From assembly GCF_901709675.1 (NCBI RefSeq), contig NC_051092.1:16497128-16561127 (forward strand): DNA of 64,000 nt, read 5' to 3'. Source of the DNA: Syngnathus acus. Lineage: Eukaryota > Chordata > Actinopteri > Syngnathiformes > Syngnathidae. Shown one piece after another: positions 1 to 10,383 of the stretch. Each line of letters starts with the position of its first letter. Position 1 is the first letter of the stretch. The translations under genes were made by a program, and so were the position numbers. The notes under the pieces are model-generated. The model ran no database searches. It was not told the DNA's origin and worked only from the letters and a program-made list of their open reading frames with translations.

Positions 1-693
1 GTGGCCCAAGGAAAAGAAAGATGGACACTGAGTGCCGAGTGTTTAAACGAGTGGACAATTATTTGGCTCGACCTACGTGTGTGAGTAGACATTTAGCCAC
101 ATGAACATCAACAAAGACAGTCACACATCTAGGTTAACGGACCAACATGTCGGCTCTATCCTAAGAATTGCCACAACAAATTTTACTCCAGACTATGATG
201 CACTAGCAAAAAAGGGAGGCCAACAACACTGTTCCCACTGAAAATGCAGGGGAGTTTCTCTAGTTTGTTGTAAAAAAAAAAAAAAAAAAAAAGCATTTTT
301 AGAATAATTTGTACAAACAGCAGGGATTGAAACTTGCGACCATTCTCATTTTCAAACAATGCAGGATGCTCAAGGACATTGATAGATCATCTGTTTGTGA
401 CTAATCTTAACTTTTAAAGTTCTTCAGTGTTTCCCGTTTCCTCACCTCTGTCACCAGGTTTTTGTGAGTTAAAGCTCTGCTCTGATTTTCAGATATTCGT
501 CACTGTGTTGCTGTTTTGATTTCTTTATTACTTTATTTAGATGTATTCTTTCACTGATTCCTCAGGATAATTTGTGTTTGCCATTGGATGTGATTTCGCC
601 TCATAAGATAAACATCTTTCATAAATCTGACCTGCAGGCACTGAAGTGATGGAAACTGTTAGTTTAGCAAGTCAAAAGGTTTGCCCACCCCTG
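1..693 (+). mobile_element. hAT deletion derivative (copy A), left end cut by the window
   Basis: The window opens a few bases inside the start of a short open frame. It resembles the first ~30 residues of a GTF2IRD2-like hAT transposase joined directly to its C-terminus, whose last part (up to about 240) reads like LRIATTNFTPDYDALA. A poly(A) stretch at 271-291 and an AT-rich tail follow. The right terminus GTTTGCCCACCCCTG ends at 693 and is followed by CTCTAAAA, the kind of 8-bp target seen at other hAT copies here. The same internal deletion is present in the copies at 29153 and 36251, so they descend from one non-autonomous derivative. No functional transposase is encoded. The left end is outside the window, so the duplication cannot be checked. 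Confidence 0.75.
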
Positions 694-1093
694 CTCTAAA
701 ACCTAAGGGTGACTTTAGAAGCACTCATATATACATATTGTCTTATATCTATAGCACCACCAAGTCATGACAAGAAATTTATAGTTTTCGAAATACTTTA
801 TGATGGAGGCAAGGTATAAGATTTCTTGTTGCGTATTTCCTTCGCTGCACAAGAGGAAATGCTTAACTCTGTGTAGGTGCCGTATAATTTACTACTATTC
901 TCTTGTTTAATGATTGCACACTTTCTGGAAATCCTATAAACTTCTTTTCACTTCTCAAATATCACTGTTTGTCTACTATATGATATATTTAACTAAAATT
1001 GCTGATCCGAACAACCAATGATATATAAAGGAAAATCTTGAAAATGATCAGGAGCGCCCCAAAAAAAATAAATAATAATATATATATATACAT
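694..1093. other. AT-rich intronic sequence, nothing recognised
   Basis: About 400 bases of AT-rich sequence with no coding similarity or terminal repeats that I can recognise. It ends in a short TA run at 1076-1090. It is inferred to lie in an intron of vps4a, because the first vps4a exon in the window starts only at 8396 and no earlier exon was found. Confidence 0.4.
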
Positions 1094-1828
1094 TAGGGGT
1101 GTAAATCGCGGGTTTTGTCACGATACGATATAATATCGATACAAAGAATCACGATACGATATTTGCCGATATCTTAAAGCCTGCTGTGATTCATTCACGA
1201 TACATCACGATATAGTGCTCCACGATCGATATTTTTATTATTATTTTTTTTTTCTAAATAAAAAATACAGAACAATATCCTGATTTATAACAATTCATAC
1301 GCAAAATCAACAAGGTACTGCAAACTCTTTATTTAGGAAATTAGAAGAGTATTGTAGTATACAAAGTGCTTATTTTAACACTGAACTTTATCAAATTCCT
1401 ATATTTTTTCTCATATAAGTAAAGAAAAATGAATATTCTTACACTTTAAAGTGCATTACTGAATTATTTATTTCCAATAATTTTAATTGTCCGTTGAGCC
1501 ATCTTTTCTTTGGAATCCAAAGTGCTTCCAAACGAATGACTTGAAGCCCAAAGGGGAGCGAATTTCCTCGTCTTCTTGGACACTAGCCATAGCACCAGCC
1601 CAGGAGCCGCGTAGTTGTCGGCTCCCCTTTCACGTGCCTGCTCTGCTCACAACACGACACGCCGCGTACTGCTCCCGGAAAGAGGAAGCAAGCAACAACG
1701 AACTGGATTTCAAAATAAAGTCGCGTCTAATGTCCGAGGTCAAACACGGCGATATAAATCGATGTTTACGTTTAGCATCGATGCCAATAAATCGTAGAGC
1801 ATTATATCGATTAATCGATGTGTATCGA

Positions 1829-1833
<5 letters not shown>
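1094..1833. mobile_element. TIR element of the TAGGGGTGTAA family, first tandem copy, right end lost
   Basis: Starts with TAGGGGTGTAAATCGCGGG and holds many ATCGATA-like words. It runs colinear with the next element at 1868-2633 at high identity. The right end stops at TGTATCGATGAA and passes into a TA microsatellite instead of the terminus CGTTACACCCCTA seen in the second copy. The 114-codon open frame inside is present in the sister copy with changes and resembles no known protein, so it is not called as a gene. A hAT-like origin is possible but unproven. Confidence 0.6.

Positions 1834-1867
<34 letters not shown>
1834..1867. repeat. (TA)n microsatellite
   Basis: Uninterrupted TA dinucleotides between the two tandem TIR elements. 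It replaces the right terminus of the first one. Confidence 0.9.
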
Positions 1868-1871
<4 letters not shown>

Positions 1872-2633
1872 GGTGTAAATCGCGGGTTTTGTCACGATAC
1901 GATATCATATCGATACAAAGAATCACGATACGATATTTGCCGATATCTTAAAGCCTGCTGTGATTCATTCACGATACATCACGATATAGTGCTCCACGAT
2001 CGATATTTTTATTTTATTTTATTTTTTTTAAATAAAAAATATAGAACAATATCCTGATTTATAACAATTCATGCGCAAAATCAACAAGGTACTGCAAACT
2101 CTTTATTTAGGAAATTACAAGAGTATTGTAGTATACAAAGTGCTTATTTTAACACTGAACTTTATCAAATTCCTATATTTTTTCTCATATAAGTAAAGAA
2201 AAATGAATATTCTTTCTTTTTTTGTAACACCATTAACTTTAAAGTGCATTATGAACTATTTATTTACAATAATTTTAATTGTCCGTTGAGACATCTTTTC
2301 TTTGGAATCCAAAGTGCTTCCAAACGAATGACTTGAAGCCCAAAGGGGAGCGAATTTCCTCGTCTTCTTGGACACTAGCCATAGCACCAGCCCAGGAGCC
2401 GCGTAGTTGTCGGCTCCCCTTTCACGTGCCTGCTCTGCTCACAACACGCCGCGTACTGCTCCCGGAAAGAGGAAGCAAGCAACAATGAACTGGATTTCAA
2501 AATAAAGTCGCGTCTAATGTCCGAGGTCAAACACGGCGATATAAATCGATGTTTACGTTTAGCATCGATGCCAATAAGTCGTAGAGCATTATATCGATTA
2601 ATCGATGTGTATCGATGAATCGTTACACCCCTA
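1868..2633. mobile_element. TIR element of the TAGGGGTGTAA family, second tandem copy
   Basis: Left end AAGGGGTGTAAATCGCGGG and right end CGTTACACCCCTA form an imperfect inverted pair. The body matches the copy at 1094-1833 nearly throughout, with small indels, for example the extra TTCTTTTTTTGT near 2215. It encodes no recognisable protein and looks like a non-autonomous DNA element. The superfamily is unresolved. Confidence 0.65.
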
Positions 2634-2654
2634 ATATACATATATACGTATATA

Positions 2655-3643
2655 CAGTGCCTTCCGAAAGTATTCGGCCCCCTTGAACCTTCCAACATTT
2701 CGCGACATTTCAGGCTTCAAACATAAAGATATAAAAGTTTAATTTTTTGTCAAGAATCAACAAGTGGGACACAATCGTGAAGTGGAACAAAATTTATTGG
2801 ATAATTTAAACTTTTTTAACAAATAAACTGAAAAGTGGGGCGTACAATATTATTCGGCCCCCTTGCGCTAATACTTTGTAGCGCCACCTTTTGCTGCAAT
2901 TACAGCTGCAAGTCGCTTGGGGTATGTCTCTATCAGTTTTGCACATCGAGAGACTGGAATTCTTGCCCATTCTTCCTTGCAAAACAGCTCGAGCTCAGTG
3001 AGGTTGGATGGAGAGCGTTTGTGAACAGCAGTCTTCAGCGCTTTCCACAGATTCTCGATTGGATTCAGGTCTGGACTTTGACTTGGCCATTCTAACACCT
3101 GGATACGTCTATTTGTGAACCATTCCATTGTAGATTTGGCTTTATGTTTTGGATCATTGTCCTGTTGGAAGATAAATCTCCGTCCCAGTCTCAGGTCTTT
3201 TGCAGACTCCAACAGGTCTTCTTCCAGAATGGTCCTGTATTTGGCTCCATCCATCTTCCCATCAATTTTAGCCATCTTCCCTGTCCCTGCTGAAGAAAAG
3301 CAGGCCCAAACCATGATGCTGCCACCACCATGTTTGACAGTGGGGATGGTGTGTTCAGGGTGATGAGCTGTGTTGCTTTTACGCCAAACATATCGTTTTG
3401 CATTGTGGCCAAAACGTTCGATTTTGGTTTCATCTGACCAGAGCACCTTCTTCCACGTTTGGTGTGTCTCCCAGGTGGCTTGTGGCAAACTTTAAACGAG
3501 ACTTTTTATGGATATCTTTGAGAAATGGCTTTCTTCTTGCCACTCTTCCATAAAGGCCAGATTTGTGCAGTGCACGACTGATTGTTGTCCTATGGACAGA
3601 CTCTCCCACCTCAGCTGTAGTTATCTGCAGTTCATCCAGACTG
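2655..3643 (-). mobile_element. Tc1-like element, internally truncated (copy Tc1-A)
   Basis: The left terminus CAGTGCCTTCCGAAAGTATT follows TA. It belongs to the same family as the copies at 3676, 11804, 41681 and 56295. The transposase lies on the minus strand. The element is colinear with the others up to TTCATCCAGA (3631-3640) and then ends abruptly in CTG followed by TATA, so the transposase N-terminus and the far inverted repeat are missing. The loss may be an internal deletion that kept only the last bases of the far terminus. Confidence 0.85.
2868..3640 (-). pseudogene. Tc1 transposase, 5'-truncated and frameshifted
   Basis: On the minus strand this encodes the DDE half of a Tc1-family transposase. 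The catalytic blocks WSDETKIE, QQDNDPKH and NPIENLW are all visible, so the DD34E triad is kept. The N-terminal DNA-binding half, up to the TLDELQ region, is absent. A 2-bp deletion near 3455 (CCACGTTTGG where sister copies have CCACATGTTTGG) shifts the frame between the linker and the catalytic domain. It cannot make a working transposase. The identity is certain from the other copies in the window. Confidence 0.88.
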
Positions 3644-3675
3644 TATATACGTATATATGTATGTATATATATATA

Positions 3676-5262
3676 TGCCTTGCGAAAGTATTCGGCCCCC
3701 TTGAACCTTTCAACATTTCGCCACATTTCAGGCTTCAAAGTTTAATTTTTTGTCAAGAATCAACAAGTGGGACACAATCGTGAAGTGGAACGAAATTTAT
3801 TGGATAATTTAAACTTTTTTAACAAATAAAAAACTGAAAAGTGGGGCGTGCAATATTATTCGGCCCCTTTAATTTCAGTGCAGCAAACTCACTCCAGAAG
3901 TTCAGTGAGGATCTTTGAATGAGCCAATGTTGTCCTAAATGACTGATGATGATAAATAGAATGCTCCTGTGTGTAATCAAGTCTCCGTATAAATGCACCT
4001 GCTCTCAGGGTTCTGTTTAAAGCGCAGAGAGAACCATGAAGACAAAGGAACGCACCAGGCAGGTCAGAGATACTGTTGTGGAGAAGTTTAAAGCCGGATT
4101 TGGATACAAAAAGATTTCCCAAGCTTTAAACATCTCAAGGAGCAGTGTGCAAGCACTGAAATGGAAGGAGTATCAGACCACTGCAAATCTACCAAGACCC
4201 GGCCGTCCCTCCAAACTTTCATCTCAAACAAGGAGAAGACTGATCAGAGATGCAGCCAAGAGGCCCATGATCACTCTGGATGAACTGCAGATAACTACAG
4301 CTGAGGTGGGAGAGTCTTTCCATAGGACAACAATCAGTCGTGCACTACACAAATCTAGCCTTTATGGAAGAGTGGCAAGAAGAAAGCCATTTCTCAAAGA
4401 TATCCATAAAAAGTCTTGTTTAAAGTTTGCCACAAGCCACCTGGGAGACACACCAAACATGTGGAAGAAGGTGCTCTGGTCAGATGAAACCAAAATCGAA
4501 CTTTTTGGCCACAATGCAAAACGATATGTTTGGCGTAAAAGCAACACAGCTCATCACCCTGAACACACCATCCCCACTGTCAAACATGGTGGTGGCAGCG
4601 GCATGGTTTGGGCCTGCTTTTCTTCAGCAGGGACAGGGAAGATGGCTAAAACTGATGGGAAGATGGATGGAGCCAAATACAGGACCATTCTGGAAGAAAA
4701 CCTGTTGGAGTCTGCAAAAGACCTGAGACTGGGACGTAGATTTATCTTCCAACAGGACAATGATCCAAAACATAAAGCCAAATCTACAATGGAATGGTTC
4801 ACAAATAGACGTATCCAGGTGTTAGAATGGCCAAGTCAAAGTCCAGACCTGAATCCAATCGAGAATCTGTGGAAAGCGCTGAAGACTGCTGTTCACAAAC
4901 GCTCTCCATCCAACCTCACTGAGCTCGAGCTGTTTTGCAAGGAAGAATGGGCAAGAATTCCAGTCTCTCGATGTGCAAAACTGATAGAGACATACCCCAA
5001 GCGACTTGCAGCTGTAATTGCAGCAAAAGGTGGCGCTACAAAGTATTAGCGCAAGGGGGCCGAATAATATTGTACGCCCCACTTTTCAGTTTATTTGTTA
5101 AAAAAGTTTAAATTATCCAATAAATTTTGTTCCACTTCACGATTGTGTCCCACTTGTTGATTCTTGACAAAAAATTAAACTTTTATATCTTTATGTTTGA
5201 AGCCTGAAATGTGGCGAAATGTTGGAAGGTTCAAGGGGGCCGAATACTTTCGCAAGGCACTG
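3676..5262 (+). mobile_element. Full-length Tc1-like transposon (copy Tc1-B)
   Basis: A 1.6-kb element with long inverted repeats of about 200 bp. Each contains an outer TATTCGGCCCCCTTG motif and an inner ATTATTCGGCCCC motif, the outer and inner direct-repeat layout known from Sleeping Beauty-type elements. The right end GCAAGGCACTG is followed by TA. The left end has lost its first three bases (CAG) in a TA-rich run. It encloses an uninterrupted transposase at 4036-5049. It abuts the remains of Tc1-A, so two copies of the family sit in opposite orientation next to each other. Confidence 0.92.
4036..5049 (+). CDS. Tc1-family DD34E transposase, intact open frame
   Basis: Encodes a 337-residue transposase that would cut and paste this element at TA sites in the nucleus. 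Residues 1-110 form the paired-like helix-turn-helix DNA-binding region, with KISQALNISRSSVQ and a GRPSKLSSQTRRR basic linker. The catalytic triad is D150 (WSDETK), D241 (QQDNDPKH) and E276 (NPIENLW), with 34 residues between the last two as the family requires. The start ATG is at the family position. Compared with the other copies it lacks two residues after SSVQA, a 6-bp in-frame deletion inside the DNA-binding domain, and it has a Gly where others have Ile in the GGGSIM block. It is the only copy here with no stop or frameshift. Activity is untested. Confidence 0.93.
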   Translation: MKTKERTRQVRDTVVEKFKAGFGYKKISQALNISRSSVQALKWKEYQTTANLPRPGRPSKLSSQTRRRLIRDAAKRPMITLDELQITTAEVGESFHRTTISRALHKSSLYGRVARRKPFLKDIHKKSCLKFATSHLGDTPNMWKKVLWSDETKIELFGHNAKRYVWRKSNTAHHPEHTIPTVKHGGGSGMVWACFSSAGTGKMAKTDGKMDGAKYRTILEENLLESAKDLRLGRRFIFQQDNDPKHKAKSTMEWFTNRRIQVLEWPSQSPDLNPIENLWKALKTAVHKRSPSNLTELELFCKEEWARIPVSRCAKLIETYPKRLAAVIAAKGGATKY

Positions 5263-5279
5263 TATCTATATGTGTATAT

Positions 5280-5436
5280 ATATATTTTGTCTCTACCGCT
5301 ACTAGTGGCACTTGTCTTTGTCCTTGTCTGTTATTTATCCATTTTTACATTTGGCACTTGTCTCTTGTATTTTTGCACTCTTGTACGCTGCTGTGACAAG
5401 TAAATTTCCCCGCTGTGGGATAAATAAAGTTCTACC
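5280..5436 (+). mobile_element. LINE 3' end fragment (Rex1/L2-like tail)
   Basis: The text around TTTGCACTCTTGTACGCTGC and CGCTGTGGGATAAATAAAG resembles the 3' tails of fish LINEs and contains AATAAA. No coding part remains. The minisatellite starts immediately after it. Confidence 0.5.
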
Positions 5437-5886
5437 ATGCCGCCGATTGCGGCCGGGACTCCCCGTATGCCGCCAATTGCGGCGGGGACTCCCTGAATGC
5501 CGCCGATTGCGGCTGGGACTCCACATATGCCGTCGATTGCGGCTGGGACTCCCCGTATGCCGCCGATTGCGGCGCGGACGCCCCAAATGCAGCCGATTGC
5601 GGCGCGGACTCCCCGAATGCTGCCGATTGCGGCGCGGGCTCCCCGAATGCCGCCGATCGCGGCTGGGACTCCCCGAATGCCATCGATTGCGGCACCGACT
5701 TCCCTTATGCCGCCGATTGCAGATGGGAAACTCCGTATGCCGCTGATTGCGACGGGGACTTCCCGAATGCAGCTGATTGCGGCGCAGACTCCCGGAATTT
5801 TCGCCATCGCGGCACGGACTCCCAGAATTCCGTCGATTGCGGCGCGGACTGCCCGAATGCCGCCGATTGCGACGCAGACTCCCGCA
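5437..5886. repeat. 30-bp GC-rich minisatellite, 15 units
   Basis: Exactly fifteen 30-bp units of the type ATGCCGCCGATTGCGGC followed by GGGACTCCCCGA. Because 30 is a multiple of three, all frames stay open (for example MPPIAAGTPR repeats on plus), which explains the long open frames on both strands. No unique spacers exist, so it is not a CRISPR-like array. A reverse-complement array of 15 units lies at 37699-38147, and several variant units match in order. It is embedded in pogo-like family A sequence that continues to 7040. Confidence 0.93.
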
Positions 5887-7040
5887 AGTATAGTTATATA
5901 CTACATAACTATATTGTAGCGTTACCAAAGTACCAGGCAAGACGTGGGTTTGGTAACCGATTCTTTATTTCACAAAACGAGCTCAACATGAGTGTGTGTT
6001 CGAAGCAAGCGCCCTGGATCGCTCTTCCCATCTCCCCCCCTGCTGCCTTCACGGCCTCGCTAGACAATCGGAAACTACTGAAGTCTAACATACACGTTGC
6101 TACTCTAAATAAACTATATATCACATAACTATAACATAAATAAGTAGTTTATTGAACCATCTGTGTCATTAAAAATCATTAAATCTCCAGACTCTGGAAA
6201 TCAGTGAATGGAACTCCTTGTCAGTGAGGCTCCAATTTGTCCGACAGTTTTGTGTGTTCGTCTCGTCGTACCGGGTTGTGCGGCGGGCTGGTTCTGCTCG
6301 ACATCGGCGAAAGCGAGTTTTGTGGCGATCTGGACTTTGAAACGGGGACATTAAAGGCGCTCGGTCTGCTCCGTCCTGGAGCGTCGCCGGACTCGCCTGC
6401 TATTCCTCCCCCGGTTGGGCGTCCGGGCCAGGCTGGCGGCCAACCCAGCTCGCCCGGCCGTGCCTTCCATTCTTCTGGCGAACGTTCGATCGCTGGACAT
6501 CAACATGCCTGCTGAGTTCTACGGACCGGACAGTGCGTAACTGCTGTGCATCTGGAGCGGATGGCGTGCTATCGGGCGGACCGGGCCATTGTACGAGGGG
6601 GAACATCGCGAGGAGGTGGGCTGTGCGTCTACATCCGTGACGAATGGTGCCGGGACTCTGTTGTGGGATGCTAGCACTGCTCGCCACTGGCGAAGTTTGT
6701 GATCGCCAGGCTGTTGGGTCCTGAACTCTCTCCCCCGTTGTTTTACTTGTTATGTTAATCGTGTACTGTGTCTCGTCACCGTGGGATAGGGGAAACGAAA
6801 TTTCGGTTTCTTTGTGTGTCTTCGCATGAAGGAATTGACAATGAAGCTGACTCTGACTCTGATTATTCCACAGCCATAGTGCGCCCTCATGCGGTTTAAA
6901 GTGAAAATAAAATGTGAAGTGATCAACTATAGTAGTAAGTAATGTGTTAATGATCAAGTATAAATTTGTGAATAATTTCACATATAAGTCGCCCCCCCAC
7001 CCAAACTATGAAGAAAACGCTGACTTGTAGTCCGAAAATT
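5887..7040 (-). mobile_element. Pogo-like family A element, non-autonomous, with LINE insertion
   Basis: The right terminus reads CCGAAAATTACGG followed by TA, which is the family A inverted repeat. Next to the minisatellite is a block (ACTATATTGTAGCG, GACGTGGGTTTGGTAA, TTCTTTATTT) also found at 26235 and, inverted, at 37600 and 39180. The region has no open transposase. It is interrupted at about 6330-6835 by a LINE fragment. The left terminus is not seen; the minisatellite starts where it should be. Confidence 0.6.
6330..6835 (+). pseudogene. LINE endonuclease fragment fused to its 3' tail
   Basis: In plus frames, pieces of an APE-type endonuclease of a fish LINE can be read, for example ACYRADRAIVRGGTSRGGG followed by LCVYIRDEWCRDSVV (about 6560-6660). 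The coding part then jumps directly to a 3' tail containing CACCGTGGGATAGGGGAAAC and ending in a (CTGACT)-like run. The reverse transcriptase is deleted. It looks like an internally deleted Rex1/L2-type LINE inserted in the pogo-like element. Confidence 0.6.
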
Positions 7041-7487
7041 ACGGTAAATTCTATAGGCTAGAATCCATCCCATCGCTTGATGACATACAGGTAAGCCTGT
7101 CGAGAGGCAATCACAGTGAACCGCACATGCGCAATGGACAGTGACCACACCCCCTCACCGCAGCAGTTTGGCTGCGCATACACAAACCCGGTGCCAAACC
7201 TAACAAGCTAATCAACGCATTACGCATCAATGCACGCACTTGCTTTTTTCTTTTAAACTAAAGAAAGTTTATGACCATCAAAATGAGTGTGGTTGCTGGA
7301 CCAAGTAAGAAGCCAAACTATCACTTTCATACAGAATGGGAGTTGGACTTTTTTGTACCTCATTGACTGGGTTGACATTCCCTTTAGCACAGCTTATGTA
7401 GTGGATACATAACGCAACCCTAGTCAACCCCAGTTTGATGCAGTAGCTTCTATTCTACGTGCCTTTTAATCCGGTGCGCCCTATACA
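7041..7487. other. Intronic sequence, nothing recognised
   Basis: No coding similarity, terminal repeats or simple repeats that I can name. Confidence 0.4.
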
Positions 7488-7905
7488 GTCAAACCTCCGT
7501 TTTCAACCACAATCCGTTCCAGAAGGCGGTTCGAGAAGTGAATCGTTCGAATTCCGAATCTATTTCTCCCATTACAAATCCTGGGAAAAAAATGAATCCC
7601 TTTCAAGACTAAAAAAAACGCCTTTTTTAAGCATTTTTCATTTGCGCATTTTGTCCGATCGCGCAACTGCAGCGCACCGCCGAACGCGCAACCGTAGCTC
7701 GCAGCCGACCGCGCAACTGCACCGCGCTGGTCGCATTATTGTGACAGAGCCGTCGCTGAAATTTAGAAAATATTTTTAAAATCCTGATGTACTTTCCAAA
7801 ATTTAAGTGGACCTCAGTGCGCAGGGAGCTTAATTTGGTCCGATCGCGCAACCGCAGCGCGCCTGGCGCTCACTGTCGCATTGCTTTAAGAGCGTCTTTG
7901 TGTTT
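7488..7905. mobile_element. Pogo/Tigger-like MITE family C (CAGTCAAACCTC), right end lost
   Basis: The left terminus CAGTCAAACCTCCGTTTTC is followed by TTCGAATTCCGAATC words and a GC-rich part rich in CGCGCAACTG. It is colinear with the more complete copy at 44010-44802. The right terminus is missing and the similarity fades after TGGCTTTACTGCTCC. No protein is encoded. Confidence 0.6.
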
Positions 7906-8395
7906 TAGGATGGCTTTACTGCTCCATTACTTGCAGACTGTTAGAGTCAGCTAAAATCATGTTGTGGCGTAGATTAATCCAACTGACCAGGATATGCGGA
8001 GTTGACATCCAGTATGGTCTGCTGCATAAGATTGCGGGATTTTTAGCAAAACATCAAAACGGTCCATTGAGCAAGTATTAACTACCCCTATGGCACTAAG
8101 ACACAGTGCAGTCAGTGTCATTGCATTTGACATCCAATCCATCCTTCCCTCCCTGCCTCCCTCACAGGTCGACCAGTAGTCAGTGCACCATCTAACGGGG
8201 AAACGCAAGCATTGCAGGGACAATATGACACTGTTTTGTCTTTCGTTGTGTCTTTTTACCTCAGATCACATTTTCTGAATCAAATTATATAGAAATCCAG
8301 ATAATTCCAAATAATTATTTTCATTTGTCTTTCAACTGTTAAAGATAATCTGAACCTCATTTTGGCATTTTTTATTATCTTTGTGATTTGCGCAG
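7906..8395. other. vps4a intron end, no repeat recognised
   Basis: Unique-looking sequence leading to the acceptor TTTGCGCAG at 8387-8395. I looked here for an earlier vps4a exon (the Walker B exon or the one before it) and found none. Confidence 0.5.
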
Positions 8396-8477
8396 GTGTT
8401 GGAAACAACAATGATGGCATTTTGGTGTTAGGAGCCACCAATATTCCCTGGGTTCTTGATGCTGCCATCCGCCGAAG
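8396..8477 (+). CDS. vps4a: vps4a exon: sensor 1 and first arginine fingers
   Basis: An 82-nt exon that starts in phase with a G from the previous exon and ends two bases into a codon. It encodes [20 protein letters not shown] followed by DAAIRR. ATN holds the sensor 1 asparagine, and IRR begins the arginine-finger stretch that contacts ATP in the neighbouring subunit of the hexamer. The acceptor is GCGCAG and the donor AAG|GTCAGA. The arginine codon AG|A is split by the following intron, so the finger motif RRRFEKR is only complete after splicing to 10164. Confidence 0.9.
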
Positions 8478-9140
8478 GTCAGATGTCACTGTAATGCTGT
8501 TAAAAAAAAAAAAAACTTTTTCTGTAATTGATTCCATGCAGTTTGATGAGCCTTGACATTTATTTTCATAAAGGTTGGCCAGTGAAAGCCCACAAATCAT
8601 TGCCTTTTCTCTCCACTGTGCAGAAAATAAGAATATTGCTAACGTAGGAACCAATTTTGTTGTTTTTGCTGGTCTCGTTTTTGCATAATATTGTATCTTT
8701 GAAAACCGCACTATTGAGCTGATTCTGTTAGTTAACTAACTCATTAGTGTTGATCACAAAAATTGGTCAAAACAAAATGCATTGTTTTAAATTAAAGTTT
8801 TATGCTATGATTGCAAAGAGATGGGGATTGCGCGAGCACAGGAATGTACGCACCGACTTGGGTCATCCAAATACCACTGCCCTACGATGGCTAAAGTAAA
8901 GGTTTTGTTTTTTACTGTAATATATTTTTTAATGTAATATATCCCACTATTGCCAGTTAGAATGCACTCTGTGGCATGTGCAGACTCCACACTATATGTA
9001 TTGTATTCAAGTTAAGTCAACTTAAAAAAAAGTTTCAACATTGCAATCAAGTGGCCAACTAAATACTAATTATTTGACTCAAGCTAGTTTTGATACAGGT
9101 GGAAGCTGTTAAAAATAAGATCATAAAATGCTACCGACCG
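8478..9140. other. vps4a intron, nothing recognised
   Basis: AT-rich intron with a run of A at 8503-8515. No element boundaries or coding similarity were seen. Confidence 0.5.
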
Positions 9141-9186
9141 ACCTATCTACCTACCTCCCTCCCTCCCTACCTACCTACCTACCTAC
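9141..9186. repeat. (CTAC)n/(CTCC)n microsatellite
   Basis: Tetranucleotide run of CTAC and CTCC units in the vps4a intron. Confidence 0.85.
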
Positions 9187-9509
9187 AAGTCAAGTGCTTC
9201 TCGTGGCCGTTTAGCTGCTCTTATAGCCCACAGTAGACGCGAGAACTTATTTAAAAAAAAAAAAAAAAAATAAATACAATAAAACATCTCAAATAAAATT
9301 TTACATCCTACAATTTAAGAATCAGTTGTGACTTTCACGCTCACCTGCTGTGCCTCAAAAGCCCAAAAGCTATTATTGTGATGGCATGCCCATTAAGAGC
9401 ACATGTCGGCAGCCCTGAGTGAGCCCACGACCCGCTGGAACCACGGACGTGTATTACATTGGCCTTTTATTCTTTTTGTGTATACGTTTTTCCACAGGAA
9501 TTCACAACA

Positions 9510-9705
9510 CACTCACGCATTGAATCTGCTAGCAACCGCTGCGCGGCACCGCTGCTGCTCACTGCTCCCCTCCTCCCCCAGGGGATGGATTAAAATCACA
9601 CGGGGATGGGTTAATGCAGAGGACAAATTTCACCACACCCAGGTGTGTGTGTGTGTGACGATCATTGGGACTTTAATCTTTAATCTTAATCTTAATATGT
9701 TGCCC
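9510..9705 (+). mobile_element. SINE-like 3' part
   Basis: Contains a GGGGATGGGTTAATGCAGAG block, CAAATTTCACCACACC, a GTGTGTGTGTG run and a tail of CTTTAATCTTAATC units. This is the usual 3' half of a widespread tRNA-derived fish SINE, named here from memory of the family. No tRNA-like head could be recognised upstream. Confidence 0.5.
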
Positions 9706-10163
9706 ACAACCTATGCTAAGTTTAGCATTCGTGCAGTTTAACACAAATGAGTTTCCATTTCCAACTCTTGCATATCTTAATATGATATCCTGTCTACAAA
9801 CACCATGCAGTGCTTTGCATCTGGCGTTGCTGAGGTAAAGACGATATAACTAGCGACACCCGGTCGAAGTTTAAGTTGAAGCATTTAGACTCATCTTTGT
9901 TGAATTTGTATTGCGTTTTTTGTTTGTTTGTTTGTTTGCTTTGTTTTGTTTTCCTGAAAACATTAAAAATTACTTGGGCAAGTTTGTCACTCTATAGCCA
10001 ATATGTTTCCAGATATGGTTCCTTGAAGTTGTGCTATGAAAGGCTTGTTTTTTTAACTATCATTGTTGCACATTTTTGTATTTTGTCAAACGTGGGTGAA
10101 AATCTGTTCAAGCAGTCCTCTGTTAGCAGCAATGATTGAGATGAACTTGTCTATGTTGAACAG
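9706..10163. other. vps4a intron, nothing recognised
   Basis: Includes a (GTTT)n stretch near 9920. It ends at the acceptor GTTGAACAG before 10164. Confidence 0.5.
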
Positions 10164-10383
10164 ATTTGAAAAGCGCATCTACATCGCTCTGCCGGAGGAG
10201 CCAGCCCGGGCCCAGATGTTTCGCCTACACCTAGGCAACACACCTCACAGCCTGAGCGAGGCTGACTTGCGGCAGCTTGCTCATAAAACAGACGGCTATT
10301 CTGGTGCTGACATCAGCATCATCGTACGGGATGCACTGATGCAACCTGTGAGGAAGGTCCAGTCTGCAACACACTTTAAAAAG
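10164..10383 (+). CDS. vps4a: vps4a exon: second arginine finger to sensor 2
   Basis: A 220-nt exon. Its first base completes the split arginine codon and it ends on a codon boundary after FKK. It encodes [20 protein letters not shown] through [16 protein letters not shown] to [17 protein letters not shown] completes the arginine fingers, and GYSGADI is the sensor 2 region of the AAA small domain. Acceptor GAACAG, donor AAG|GTGAGA. All residues read without interruption, and [11 protein letters not shown] follows the VPS4A pattern. Confidence 0.93.

Noticed and set aside
1487-1831. 114-codon open frame
   Set aside because: It is part of a TIR element repeated at 2279 with indels, and resembles no protein.
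2835-3363. Plus-strand frames starting MGRTILFGPLALIL and MNHSIVDLALCFGSL, repeated at several places
   Set aside because: They are antisense shadows of the Tc1 transposase and occur in every copy.
5437-5886. CRISPR-like array
   Set aside because: Units are contiguous with no unique spacers, and the genome is that of an animal.
5331-5940. Long open frames of 140-201 codons on both strands over the minisatellite
   Set aside because: The 30-bp unit keeps all frames open. No start context, no domain, and the same effect occurs at the homologous array at 37659-38231.
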